A DNA stretch of 64,000 nt, from positions 166,841,509 to 166,905,508 of the forward strand of contig OX235262.1 of the NCBI GenBank assembly GCA_944472135.2. Reading direction: 5' to 3'. The notes under the pieces are model-generated. The model saw only the letters and a list, made by a program, of their open reading frames with translations, had not been told where the DNA came from and searched no databases. The DNA comes from Trichobilharzia regenti (lineage: Eukaryota > Platyhelminthes > Trematoda > Strigeidida > Schistosomatidae). Position numbers and translations under genes: made by a program. Position 1 is the first letter of the stretch; every line of letters begins with the position of its first letter. Below, one piece after another: positions 45,893-55,817 of this stretch.

Positions 45893-46889
45893 ATGGTTAA
45901 TTTCGAAAAAAATCAAATCAGACGGTAACACATGGTTTGAATATGTAGTTTAACTGTATAATATTAACCGAAACTGCTTTATTTCATTAAACTGTGACCT
46001 CTAGGAAATCTAAAAACATACTTCAACACGAGAACCAACATTTGTATACATTCTTGATTACATAGTGTATGTGGAATAAAAATAAGAATCAAATCGTTTT
46101 TAAGCATCTCTGTCAAGGAAAATCCACGTCATTTATATGAGTGGTTTCCATAACTGCTGATCCACATTTTACTGCTATAATTATAAGTCAGCTAACTTAT
46201 CACTTAGGATCACTGTAGATAATTCCTAAAAGTGCTGATTCTTACTCAGTGTCCTCAGTTTTATTATTGTTTCGCTTATTTGCATTTCACTTTGATATTT
46301 TAATACACATGTGGGGATATTTCATGCACCTTAAAGTCTGCATCGTAGAAATTCCGTGAAATACAACAAGTCTCGACTCTAAGAGTGAGTGATTCGAAAA
46401 CTTTTGTTCTACCCAGTTTTTATCAAATAATCACTGAAAGCCGAAAGAACCACAAGTCGTAATAATGAATTCAGATGCTTTCTATCAACACAGACTTGAC
46501 ATCATAATCAGTGGATGACTAGATTTCATTAGGTTTTCTAATTTAAATGTGTTTACAAGTTCGTCTGCGCATAAAGAACTGGGTATTTCGTTTGCCCGAT
46601 GGGCGTTCTGTCTAATGGAATACCCAACAATTTCCCGTAAGTACTTATGAAGAAGACGTGAAAGCGCATCTGTAAGACGTGTGGTAGATAGTTGGATATT
46701 TTGTCAGTGCTCGCTATTTGATCAAAGCAAGGACGACAAATGTATCAAGATAATATAAGCTCCTCTTTTATTATTTAGAAGGGTTTTTCTAAATGGCTGT
46801 AGACTGAACAGTATAAAAAATTACACTAAAGATTTGAACATACTTTCTACGCGATGTTAAGGAGTAATTGATAAGAAGTATAAGTAAGC
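45893..46889. other. No recognisable gene
   Basis: AT-rich sequence with no assigned element. Confidence 0.4.
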
Positions 46890-47480
46890 TACGACCAGAA
46901 TAATGTAATTTGTTGCATAAGTTGTGTTCCGTGAGCTTCCGTTGTGAAGCTTACGTCCTCCCTGTAGACAACATCTTCAGGGCAGGTCTTCTTATAAAAT
47001 GGACATATTTTAATTCTCCATGAATGATGTAATTGTATCTCCTGGACATCTTCGGTTGTTTCATTACGTCTCTGCTGATCGTTTTTACTGACTTGGAATC
47101 TGAACTTCCTCGTCACTTGATTTACTTTTTTTATTAACTGGTATATTAGGTCAATAATAATGTGGTTGTTGATTGGCAGTTGGTTTACTCGGGTACCTAG
47201 ACTATAGGAATCCCCTGGTAGTGTTTTTGGTGTTTCCCCCATTTAAAATTTCGACATTATCCCGATCAAATTGATGTCCATAATTATCCCAATGCATTGA
47301 TAAGGTAGAATATATATCCTGTGCTTCTACAGCTTATTTGTGTTTTTTTTTATTCGGATTTGAAGGTGACGCCTACTTTGACCGTTGTATTGTCAGTTAC
47401 AGTCCATACAGCTTATTTTGTAAACGGTATCAATTTTAACTGCTTTTTTTTGTTGGATATTTTAGTCTGCATAATGTCAA
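46889..47480 (-). pseudogene. PLE remnant, GIY-YIG and 3' end
   Basis: On the minus strand: VYKISCMDCN, a frame change, YNGQSRRRLQ (about 47420-47350), then a YGHQFDRDNVEILN-like region (about 47290-47245), then an open frame 47242-46889 (GTRVNQLPINNHIIIDLIYQ...). A terminal motif with CCTGAAGATGTTGTC near 46975 resembles the PLE-E end. No RT part. Closest in layout to PLE-E but diverged. Confidence 0.65.
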
Positions 47481-47897
47481 ATGGGAAAAATCTCGCGCGC
47501 GCCTTTCGATTCAGTGCGTTACTTTTTGCAGTAATCTATAAAACTTTCATTTCTTTGCTATTGCTCACCACGAAGTTCTGGAAATTATTGAATTCCGTTA
47601 ACTTTCGAACGCTTAAACCCTGGATTTACTATTATTGACTACTAATACCTATAACAGAGTTTTTGGACATTTGTATCTTTTAACAACAACCCATACGTAA
47701 AATTGTATATATTATTGGATTTATATGTTCAAGTTGGCCCAAGTCAGTGAGTCTGTGATTTTGGTATCATTTTAGTTAACTGTGCTGAACTATATTGCAT
47801 GTTGTTTTATTGTATCGTTGTTGTCGCTTTTTGCCCTTTTTGCTGTGAATTGTTTTCCTCTTGTTGGTGTTGTTCTGATTGTTTTATCCCTTGTTAT

Positions 47898-47930
47898 CTG
47901 ATTTTAAGGGGAGCAACCCGAAATGTCGCT
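47898..47930 (+). ncRNA. Hammerhead-like fragment upstream of RTE
   Basis: CTGATTTTAA, a GGG(G)AGCAACCC hairpin, GAAATGTCGC. It has the order of a minimal PLE-type hammerhead but the core is degenerate and stem I is not visible. Sits 70 bp before the RTE leader. Confidence 0.3.
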
Positions 47931-48027
47931 TCTCTCTAAACTTTATCTTAATGTAATCATTCCTTTCTCAGGCGTGAGGCTAGCAACCCCACCCTGTAAA
48001 CAAAATTGCTACAGAAACTTCAGCACG

Positions 48028-50190
48028 ATGAACCTCTTTGCACCAAAAGAAAAAGTCTGTGTGGGGACATGGAACGTCCGCACTATGTACGAGACAGGGA
48101 AAGCTGCCCAGATCGCAAACGAGATGAAAAGATACGGAATCCAAGTGCTGGGAATATGTGAAAGCAGATGGAATGGGAATGGACTCACCAAATTGTCAAC
48201 GGGAGAGTCAGTGATCTACTCCGGTCACCCAGAAGATAACCACACGCACACCGAGGGCGTGGCTATCATGATGTCACCAACGGCAACGAAAGCCCTGATG
48301 CAATGGGAGGCGATCTCGTCCAGGATAATGACCGCCAGATTCAACTCCAAAGGAAGGAAAGTGTCAATCATACAATGTTATGCACCCACAAACAACGCAG
48401 ACCTCGAAAAGAAAGAAGAATTCTACAGACAACTACAGGCAACAATGGACAATACTCCAGCTGGCGACATTAAAATACTAATGGGAGACATGAACGCCAA
48501 ACTGGGACCAGACAACACAGGAAGGGAACTCATCATGGGTAGAGAAGCTCTCGGAGAAATGAATGAAAATGGAGAACTCTTCGCCGACTTCTGCGCCTTC
48601 AACGAACTAGTGATTGGTGGCAGTGTATACAAGCACACAGATATCCACAAGGCTACATGGGTGTCACCAGATGGGCAAACCAAAAACCAAATTGACTTCA
48701 TCTCAATCTCAAGGAAGTGGAGGCGCAGCCTACTGGACACAAAAGCAAGAAGAGGAGCAGACGTTGGCTCAGACCACTATCTCGTACAAGGGACAATCCA
48801 AATCAAATTAAAAGCTTTCAGAGAAGGAGGAGCTGCAGATAGACCACAAGCCAAGTTCAACACTCAAAAGCTGAAGGACCAGGCTACAAAGGACATCTTC
48901 ATTGCAAGCGTAAAGGACAAAGCCGAGACACAAATCAACACCAGCGAAGAGGTCGGCGTCGAAAAGCACTGGGACAACTTGAAAACGGTGTGGAGCCAAA
49001 CCTGCATGGAAGTTCTAGGCAGAAAGAAGAGACAGGACAAACAGTGGCTCACTACGGACACTTGGAAACTAATAGAAGAGAGAAGGACAGTGAAACAAAA
49101 GATTATCCAGTGCACTGACGAGCAACAAAAACAGGAGCTGAATGCAAGCTACAATACACTGAACAAAAGAGTGAAGAAGAGTGCCAGGGAAGACAAAAGA
49201 AAATATTATGAAACCATGGCAAACGAAGCAGAACAAGCTGCAGGCAAAGGAGACCTCGCCACACTCTACCAAACAACTAGGCACCTATCGGGCAAAAGTT
49301 CGACACAGATTAAGCCAATAAAGGACGACAATGGAAAGTCAATCACCAAAGAGGTGGAACAAAGAAAGCACTGGGCTGAACACTTCAAAAGACTTCTAAA
49401 TCGTCCGCCACCTACAAGGCGCCCAACAATACCAACAACGGAAGCAGAACTACCAGTGAACATCGATCCCCCGACGAAATCAGAAGTCCTGAATGCAATC
49501 AAGATGCTAAAAACTGGGAAAACAGCAGGACCAGATGGAATCCCAGCAGAAGCATTGAAAATAGACCCAGAGACAACAGCGGACTTGATGACACCACTAC
49601 TGGAGAAGGTGTGGAAAGAGGGCAAAGTACCCGAGGATTGGAAGAAAGGATACTTATTCAAACTTCCAAAGAAAGGAGACTTAAGTCAATGTAAAAACTG
49701 GCGTGGAATTATGCTCCTGTCCATTCCAAGCGAAATACTAAGCCGCATCATCCTGGAGAGAATCAAACAAGCCCTAGATGAAAAACTTCGACCGGAACAG
49801 GCCGGATTCAGGAGAAACAAATCATGTATTGATCAAATCGCCACTCTACGGATCATCATTGAACAAAGCTTGGAATGGCAGTCACCTCTCTATCTCAACT
49901 TCATCGACTTTGAAAAGGCCTTCGACAGCGTCGATCGAGAGGTCATTTGGCAACTACTTCGCTACTACGGGGTCCCATCGACAATTATACATCTCATCCA
50001 ACAGTTATACGACAATGCTGCATGCCAAGTAATCCACAACGGGAAACTTACGGAAGCCTTCGAAGTGAGGACGGGAGTGATAAAAGGCTGTCTACTATCA
50101 CCAATGATCTTCCTGATTGCAGTAGATTGGATAATGCGACAGACAACGGCAACCAACGAGGGAACAGGCATAAAATGGACTCACGCATAA
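48028..50190 (+). CDS. RTE endonuclease-reverse transcriptase, C-terminally broken
   Basis: The likely start is ATG 48028 (a longer frame opens at 47923 within leader sequence). APE-type endonuclease: GTWNVRTMYE, ICESRWNG, QCYAPTNN, MGDMNAKLG and GSDHYLV (about residues 14-255), all catalytic motifs visible. RT: KTGKTAGPDGIPAEALK, NWRGIMLLSIPSEILSRII, RPEQAGFRRNKSCIDQIATLR, motif A FIDFEKAFDS, motif B GVIKGCLLSP (family usually GVRQGCLLSP). A stop after GIKWTHA at 50190 precedes motif C. The FADD box downstream reads FAYV because of a small deletion near 50215, so the polymerase is dead. The product is about 720 aa against a family length near 1000. Confidence 0.85.
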   Translation: MNLFAPKEKVCVGTWNVRTMYETGKAAQIANEMKRYGIQVLGICESRWNGNGLTKLSTGESVIYSGHPEDNHTHTEGVAIMMSPTATKALMQWEAISSRIMTARFNSKGRKVSIIQCYAPTNNADLEKKEEFYRQLQATMDNTPAGDIKILMGDMNAKLGPDNTGRELIMGREALGEMNENGELFADFCAFNELVIGGSVYKHTDIHKATWVSPDGQTKNQIDFISISRKWRRSLLDTKARRGADVGSDHYLVQGTIQIKLKAFREGGAADRPQAKFNTQKLKDQATKDIFIASVKDKAETQINTSEEVGVEKHWDNLKTVWSQTCMEVLGRKKRQDKQWLTTDTWKLIEERRTVKQKIIQCTDEQQKQELNASYNTLNKRVKKSAREDKRKYYETMANEAEQAAGKGDLATLYQTTRHLSGKSSTQIKPIKDDNGKSITKEVEQRKHWAEHFKRLLNRPPPTRRPTIPTTEAELPVNIDPPTKSEVLNAIKMLKTGKTAGPDGIPAEALKIDPETTADLMTPLLEKVWKEGKVPEDWKKGYLFKLPKKGDLSQCKNWRGIMLLSIPSEILSRIILERIKQALDEKLRPEQAGFRRNKSCIDQIATLRIIIEQSLEWQSPLYLNFIDFEKAFDSVDREVIWQLLRYYGVPSTIIHLIQQLYDNAACQVIHNGKLTEAFEVRTGVIKGCLLSPMIFLIAVDWIMRQTTATNEGTGIKWTHA

Positions 50191-50440
50191 AACTTGGAGG
50201 ATCTGGACTTCGCCTATGTTATATTTTCCACAAACTGGAAGATATGCAAGTGAAAAGCAACAAGTTGGCAGAAGAAGCATCAAAGATAGGACTTGAAGTG
50301 AACATAGATAAAACAGAGGTGACGATGAAGATTCCTGGCCAACACCAACAGCAGCAGCAACAACAACAGACAACAATCAGCCGGCATAAATGGATGAAGT
50401 CTGAAAGAAACAACTTCAGATATTATAGAGAAGATTTGTA
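50191..50440 (+). pseudogene. RTE C-terminal remainder out of frame
   Basis: Carries HKLEDMQVKSNKLAEEASKIG, then a glutamine run before TTISRHKWMKSERNN. It is the continuation of the RTE ORF after the stop and the deletion at the FADD site. Nearly the same sequence lies inverted at 52500-52350. Confidence 0.75.
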
Positions 50441-50444
50441 GCTC

Positions 50445-50560
50445 AGGTGGATGATTTTGATGTGGTTTTGTTCTCTGAGCTGGATGGTTAGTTTGCGAAG
50501 CTTTCATCACCTTACTGGGTGACATCTTCAGCGCATACTTCAATGTATGTGCTTTGGCAG
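50445..50560 (-). repeat. PLE-E 3' terminal fragment
   Basis: Matches 54960-55050: TTCTCTGAGCTGGATGGTTAG, then TTTGCGAAGCTTTCATCAC and CATCTTCAGCGCATACTTCAA. The hammerhead-like motif is at 50494-50535 (minus). No coding sequence is attached. Confidence 0.75.
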
Positions 50561-51150
50561 GAATATGTAAACTGTTAGATACTGTTGGGGGTAATATGTC
50601 GTGGAAGTTTATCAACTTTTGATTATCTTAAACAACTGGTATTCGTCATTTCTGTTTCAGCAACCATTTCCATCAAAGTTATCTACGATGAGAAGAACAC
50701 ACTCTGCAAAAACTCATTGTATGTTTGCATCATTTATACCTGCTGAAACTGTGGCCACTTGTTCAATCCCTTTTCTATTTCTCAGTCCTAATGCATTTGT
50801 GTTATTATTACTAATGTAGAAAACGTTCTACTTCTTTCATCTGACTTATACTATGCGCAGTATCCCCTACTGTTCCTCCGCATTTTTATTCTGATAACAA
50901 TTCATTCATTAATGAATCCTGTATAATTAATTATTCAATTACTTGCCTATAATTGTTCACATTTAAGATGCTTCCATTTTATTTTGATTAATTCTTACCA
51001 GTTCTAGTGCGGTTGTGTAATACAGACAATGTGTGCCAACGGAATATTATTCTCACATGTTTGCACAATTTAATACTGCATCAGCAACGGAATACGATAT
51101 ATCTATTTGATCATTCCATTTTCTTATTTCATGAAGTTCCATTCCTGTAT
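50560..51150. other. No recognisable gene
   Basis: AT-rich sequence. One 72-codon frame (50601-50819) shows no family resemblance. Confidence 0.4.
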
Positions 51151-51154
51151 GTCT

Positions 51155-51335
51155 CAAGTGGAACATAGAGCTTCGAGTTAGAGGTTTCAAGTTTCCGTAA
51201 AAATCGTTTTATTTCTACAAGGTGGGGTTGCCAGCCTCAAGCCCAGCCTTCCGTATTTACCGTTCTTACCCCCGGCTAATCAAGGCTTACGAGTGCGTTG
51301 GTTGACGATGGTAGCCCGAACTACACCAGACATGG
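51155..51335 (-). mobile_element. SINE-3 copy
   Basis: On the minus strand: a decayed tRNA head near 51310, CTTGAGGCTGGCAACCCCACC near 51220-51240, TTACGGAAACTTGAAACCTC, and CGAAGCTCTATGTTCCACTT at 51155-51175. Confidence 0.7.
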
Positions 51336-51714
51336 TTGGTGAATGTTCCGATGCTGGAAAATGATACCCTTCATTGTAATTAAGAAGTATTGTTTAGTTA
51401 CGTAAGGATGAAATATGGTCTCTATCCCATTATTACTAAATATTTTTCTCGTATACAAAAGCTTCTTCTCAATTATCACCTCAAAGTCACTGCTGCATTC
51501 TTACTCTGTGGACTCTATTCTTTACTTTTCCAAAAAATTTGAGTAGAAAAACAAATAAATGTTTGTTCCTGTGGTTTGGTGTGTATCGATTTTAATTCCT
51601 TTAGCAAAGACAGGATTTTTGAGCAGTTAAGGTGAAATGTACGGGGTTCAGAAACCACAAAAAAGACTGGAGGCACCAAATATTGTTGTTTAACAATTGT
51701 TCTGTAGCTTGCAA

Positions 51715-52505
51715 AGTATTATTATTATGTCCTTCAATTCCTAGAAGAACATAGGGCTTCACCTGCGCGTCTCCGTTGCGTTCGGTTTTCTGCCAACTTT
51801 TTCACCCAGCTCCAAGTCTGCCCACATGCTTTCATCTCCTCTTCACATGACCTCCTCCAAATCACCCTCATACTAACGACCAACTCGCCACTTCCCTTTC
51901 GGGTTCCACTCGAGCGATGGCTTGCCTATTGATGTCACTCGATGGTTTCCTCAGAGTATGGTCGATCGACCTCAATTTCGTCCTGGCTATTTGTTTCACA
52001 ATCGGTCCCTGGTTGGTGCGCTCATTGCCAGAGATTCCTGTTGCTGGTCTTTTCTGGCCGGCCATCCCTTCTTGAGTGGTAGTGAGCAAAGAGAACTGTT
52101 GATGAAGGTCTGGAGTTTGTTTGAGATGCTCTTTATGACTCTCCAAGTCTCTGATCCGTATAGTAAGTAGCACTGACTTCACATTCGATTTCAAAATCCG
52201 GATCTTATTTTTGATGCTGAGTGCTGTTGACCTCCACACAGACTTAAGAGTAATGAAAGCTTGTCTTACTTTTCCGATTCTAGCTTTGATATCCTCGTCA
52301 TTTCCGTCTGCCTGTAGTTGAAACAATGCTTCCCAGCTAGGTAAAGGAAGTTGTTTCTTTCAGACTTCATCCATTTATGCCGGCTGATTGTTGTCTGTTG
52401 TTGTTGCTGTTGGCCAGGAATCTTCATCGTCATCTCTGTTTTATCTATGTTCACTTCAAGTTCCATCTTTGATGCTTCTTCTGTCAGCTTGTTGCTTGCA
52501 AGGTA
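51715..52505 (-). pseudogene. RTE LINE 3' remnant
   Basis: On the minus strand: KMELEVNIDKTEMTMKIPGQ with a Q run and TTISRHKWMKSERNNFLYLA (52470-52330), then a 152-codon frame 52326-51868 containing DEDIKARIGKVRQAFITLKSVW, LSIKNKIRILKSNVKSVLL, and HTLRKPSSDINRQA. It ends in a 3' UTR with GAAGCCCTATGTTC and an AATAATAAT tail at 51718-51727. Inverted relative to the RTE at 48-50.4 kb, with which it overlaps by about 150 bp of homologous sequence. Confidence 0.8.
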
Positions 52506-52892
52506 CTTAAAAGAAAATGAATAATGTGGATCATGGAGCCTTGTACTTATTTGGCTTAAAAACTACAAGAATATACATTTTTCTGAAAAAATTGATATAT
52601 TAATGCGTGACCATATATTCTGTTAACTTTTTTGAATATAATGTTTGCAATGTCACGTAGGATATTTTTTTAATGGTTAACAGATATGTTCGTTGTAAGA
52701 TGCAAGTTCCTTTAGGTTTCTCAAACTCATGATTTCACAACCATATCTACTGATCCCCATTTGTATTCAAGATAATTCAGACATTTTACTCTGAAACCAT
52801 CATCTATTTATTAAGTTTGAATGCATCTTTCGTGATAAAAACCGCTAGTAAATGCTTCTAAGACTCACTCCGGGATAAATATTGGAACTAAA

Positions 52893-53215
52893 TGCCACAG
52901 GATTTCATCATGAGCTGACATCGGTTAGAGAACCTTTGGAAAACCTGGAAATACTGGACATCCAACCTTTTCGTCCCAACTCAGGACTCTTCATCAGTAC
53001 ACCACCACCACCACCAGGGGGTCGAACCCACGACCTTCTGGTTACGAGGTGAGGTCGTAGACTGTTTAGTCACTGGGACTCAATCCAGTGGCCCATAAAT
53101 TCGAACTTTTACTGTCCAATACTCCCAGATTTTACAGCTGTTCTCTAACCGACATCAACTCATTATGAAGTCCTGTAACCAATCAATCAAATCCCTACAA
53201 AACAAATACCTGGAC
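52893..53215. mobile_element. SINE-2 head-to-head dimer
   Basis: The minus half (52897-53095) has the tail, a hammerhead (52951-53000), B box GGGTTCGACCCC and A-box-like AGTGACTAAACAGTCTACG. The plus half (53095-53215) starts near the ribozyme (TACTGTCCAATACTCCCAG) and runs through the tail to AATCCCTACAAAACAAATACC. 3' ends face outward on both sides. Confidence 0.75.
52951..53000 (-). ncRNA. SINE-2 hammerhead, C3 to A
   Basis: On the minus strand: stem I GTACTG/CAGTAT, core ATGAAGA, stem II GTCCT/GGGAC, GAAAAGG, an altered stem III, then ATGTC. C3 is A and stem III has lost its palindrome. Confidence 0.65.
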
Positions 53216-53349
53216 ATGTAGATGGTAGAACACAGTTAATTCCGAATTTATAATGTGATGTGTGTGTGTAAATATTGCAAATAATAGGATCTCGTGAAAT
53301 AAAATTCTCGGAAATGTGAATAACATACACGGACAGTATGTAATGACTA

Positions 53350-53960
53350 AAATCCACTCGTTTTGGTCTGAATGCAGGCACCGATCTCCGCATCCTTCTG
53401 ATTAGATGAAAAACTTCCTTCAGAGATGAACAGTCACGAAACACTAAAAAGACTGCTGCAGATAAATGGTTATTCCTCGTTAGATCCAAGTGTTTCTTTT
53501 CAACAATAATTACATGAAAAACTCAAAATTACCTCCACAGTGCCGTCAGGCGTCTATACAGTACAGCTAATTTTCTAAGTATAAAACAAGCACTGTTGAA
53601 CACAATTAGTGAAGCTAAATTCTGCTGTAAGAATTACCTGACAATCAAGCGGAATATTGCCAATGAATGGGGTTCCAAACTCTCTCCAGAAGAATCACAC
53701 ACCACCACTGCACGGAGACAGTGCAAGATCAGTATGATGTTTATTCACACAAGCAAAATTCCAGTCGTAAAATAACACCTTATCAATGTGAACACAACAA
53801 ACAAAAAGAGGACCATTCAAATTAGAAAAATAAAGAGGATGAAGTCAACACATGATATGCCAATGTCGGAATAGTGATAGACAGTCTAGGAGGAAAAGGG
53901 TATAATATTCACAGAGTTATTTGAAACACCTAAAATATATTAATATTGCAACCGGATCGT
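53350..53960 (-). repeat. R1 interspersed repeat
   Basis: Minus-strand copy: GGTCTGAATGCAGGCACCG near 53367, GTAAGAATTACCTGACAATCAAG near 53627, AATCACACACCACCACTGC near 53693, and AACACCTTATCAATGTGAAC near 53778. Collinear with 24640-25260. Confidence 0.7.
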
Positions 53961-54074
53961 TCAGGATGGATTCTTCAAAAAATTATTACGTTACACATTA
54001 GCGGTTTTATCTAATATATAAGATTCAAACATTTCATGCTGCATGCATTTAAGTGATACGCATCGCAATACTGG

Positions 54075-54376
54075 TGTGGTGAGAGCGAGCTGCTAGCCGA
54101 TTGGTTGACACTAAGCTACGTTAATATGGGCCGTGAGAAAATATGAACAAGGCTGAGTCAACAACCAATCACAGCAAAGTTAACGTGTCAAAATATGATT
54201 CGCAGATAGAGAACTCTATTTGTCAAGGAATCCCGAAACAACCAATCAGAAGCCTGCGTTTGTCTGCCTAACTTCTGATAAACAACCAATCAGATGACTG
54301 CGCTTGTATGTATAAATACGTGTTGATTTTCATAATAAAACGATCTGTTGCCTGGCCCTTGTCTTCTGTTTTTACA
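54075..54376 (+). mobile_element. Solo LTR with exact 4-bp target duplication
   Basis: 302 bp, beginning TGTGGTGAGAGCGAG and ending TCTGTTTTTACA. It is flanked by CTGG on both sides (54071-54074 and 54377-54380). Inside, three AACCAATCA elements (about 54163, 54239 and 54283), a TATAAATAC box near 54321 and AATAAAACG near 54334 give a U3-R layout. Same family as 21928-22282. No gag-pol sequence next to it, so it probably arose by LTR-LTR recombination. Confidence 0.85.
54163..54345 (+). promoter_or_regulatory. LTR promoter: repeated CCAAT boxes, TATA box, poly(A) signal
   Basis: AACCAATCA occurs three times, TATAAATAC follows, then AATAAA about 20 bp on. This is the usual order of an LTR Pol II promoter and polyadenylation signal; function is inferred. 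Confidence 0.6.
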
Positions 54377-54379
54377 CTG

Positions 54380-54950
54380 GGAATATATAAGCGCTTTCCG
54401 TGGCTTTCTTTGACTGAACTATTTAACTAACTAACCTTAGAAGTAGGTTACAAATACTTCACATCTAAACACTATCATGGCATAAAAAGCGGTTTTAGAT
54501 AGCGAAGGTTTCAACCAGGATGGATGATATGGTAGTACCCAACCATCAATAATCTAACCATTCCCTGGTGATAATACAAGTATGGAAACGCTATAAACCG
54601 GAATCGACATCAATTTAAGTTGTGAGGCTACCTTATCATAACTCACTGTTATAAATTGTATCGAAATAGCACATAGTGAATGAGAAAATGACAATAATGA
54701 TGAGAACATTTATACAAAATTGAACTTTGCTACTTGATTCGACTCCAACCACTATATTTTCAAATCGTTTTCACTAAGCTTCAAAAAGTTAAATTTGTAG
54801 TAGACTGTGTATAAAGCTGAATAACATAACAAATATGCGAATAAAAATCCAACTCAATGAGATGATAGTGTAACAATATATTACCAAAAATTCAGGAATG
54901 AGTTATATTAGTAAAAAGGTTACTTGCATAAGTCGCGTCTACTGGTAGAA
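54380..54950. other. No recognisable gene
   Basis: AT-rich sequence, no signature. Confidence 0.4.
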
Positions 54951-54995
54951 GCTGTTTTTTATGTGGTTTTCTTCTCTGAGCTGGATGGTTAGTTT

Positions 54996-55036
54996 GCGAA
55001 GCTTTCATCACCCTACTGGGTGACATCTTCAGCGCA
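54996..55036 (-). ncRNA. Hammerhead-like motif, PLE-E inverted arm
   Basis: Minus-strand twin of 56726-56760: CTGAAGA, stem II TCACCC/GGGTGA, GAAA, GCTTCGC. Confidence 0.5.
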
Positions 55037-55256
55037 TACTTCAAATTGAAGTGAGCTTTTAGATTTCTCCACGAATTTATCAGTCATCTCTCCTGCTGTT
55101 CTTGGAAGTGATATGTTGCTTTTTTGTGCTTTCATACCCTCTAGGCTGAAACTCAATGGACCAGTTCTACCTCGATTCTACGGCAGACCCAAAATACACA
55201 AGGCAAATATCCCGTAACGACCAACTGTATCACTCCCAGGAACTCCAGCGTATAAT

Positions 55257-55817
55257 TTGTCCAAAGAATTATACAGAAAACTAAGACACCTAACGGAATC
55301 TTGCGATCACTCCATCAACTCTGCTATCCAATTCCTAGAGAAAATCAGAGACATCCAAATAGATGAACAAGAAATAATGGTGTCCTTCGACGTGACAGCA
55401 TTATATACCTCTATCGGACAAAAACCAGCAAAAGAAACCATGGAGCAATTACTTAGCAACGACGAACAACTTCCACAACAATCAAAAATGCAACACATAA
55501 GCTGGATGGAATGCATTAATCTATGCCTAACAACATACTTCCAATTCAACGGCCAAATATATGAACAAGTCAAAGGAACACCCATGGGATCGCCAGTATC
55601 AGGTTTGATTGCAGAAGCAGTGATGCAAAGACTCGAAAACATAATTCTACCAAAGATCAAACCCAAGATTTGGATACGCTACGTCGACGAAACATTTGTA
55701 ATAATCAAAAGAAACGAATTAGACAAAACTCACAACTTAATAAACAACGCCTTCAACGACATGAAATTCACAAGAGAAGAGGAATCCGAGAACAAAATAC
55801 CATTTTTGACGTCTTAG
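55257..55817 (+). pseudogene. PLE-E reverse transcriptase, frameshifted
   Basis: Upstream in another frame lies a PRFYGRPKIHK-type stretch (about 55165-55205). The open frame carries motif A VSFDVTALYTSIG (about residue 43), motif B GTPMGSPVSGLIAEAVMQ (about 108) and motif C RYVDETFVII (about 141), in which the second catalytic aspartate is glutamate; the minus-strand copy at 38645 keeps YVDD. The frame stops at 55817 after IPFLTS. The continuation FDVLVKRKTTGELETQVYRK lies in the frame starting near 55670. Confidence 0.8.

Larger units (their letters stand above)
44465..45893 (+). repeat. Right arm of a 1.2-kb inverted repeat
   Basis: Inverse of 39490-40690. 44465-45230 is an R1 copy interrupted by SM-alpha; 45260-45890 is the PLE-like fragment (YQFDRENVTLL region about 45617-45650). 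The arm begins immediately after the RTE tail at 44446. Confidence 0.75.
47970..50440 (+). mobile_element. RTE-type LINE, nearly complete but 3'-truncated
   Basis: Leader with GTGAGGCTAGCAACCCCACC (47975-47994), then endonuclease and RT. The 3' part is damaged and stops near 50440, where PLE-E terminal sequence starts. A pyrimidine-rich TTCCTTTCTCAG just before the leader resembles a splice acceptor. The missing 3' UTR and tail set it apart from the other RTE copies here, which keep only 3' ends. Confidence 0.8.

Noticed and set aside
39490..45893. DNA transposon with terminal inverted repeats
   Set aside because: Arms contain PLE and R1 sequence, there is no transposase frame between them, and no short terminal motif or target duplication was found.
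48009..49661. Several minus-strand frames of 60-130 codons
   Set aside because: Shadows of the long RTE coding frame on the plus strand.
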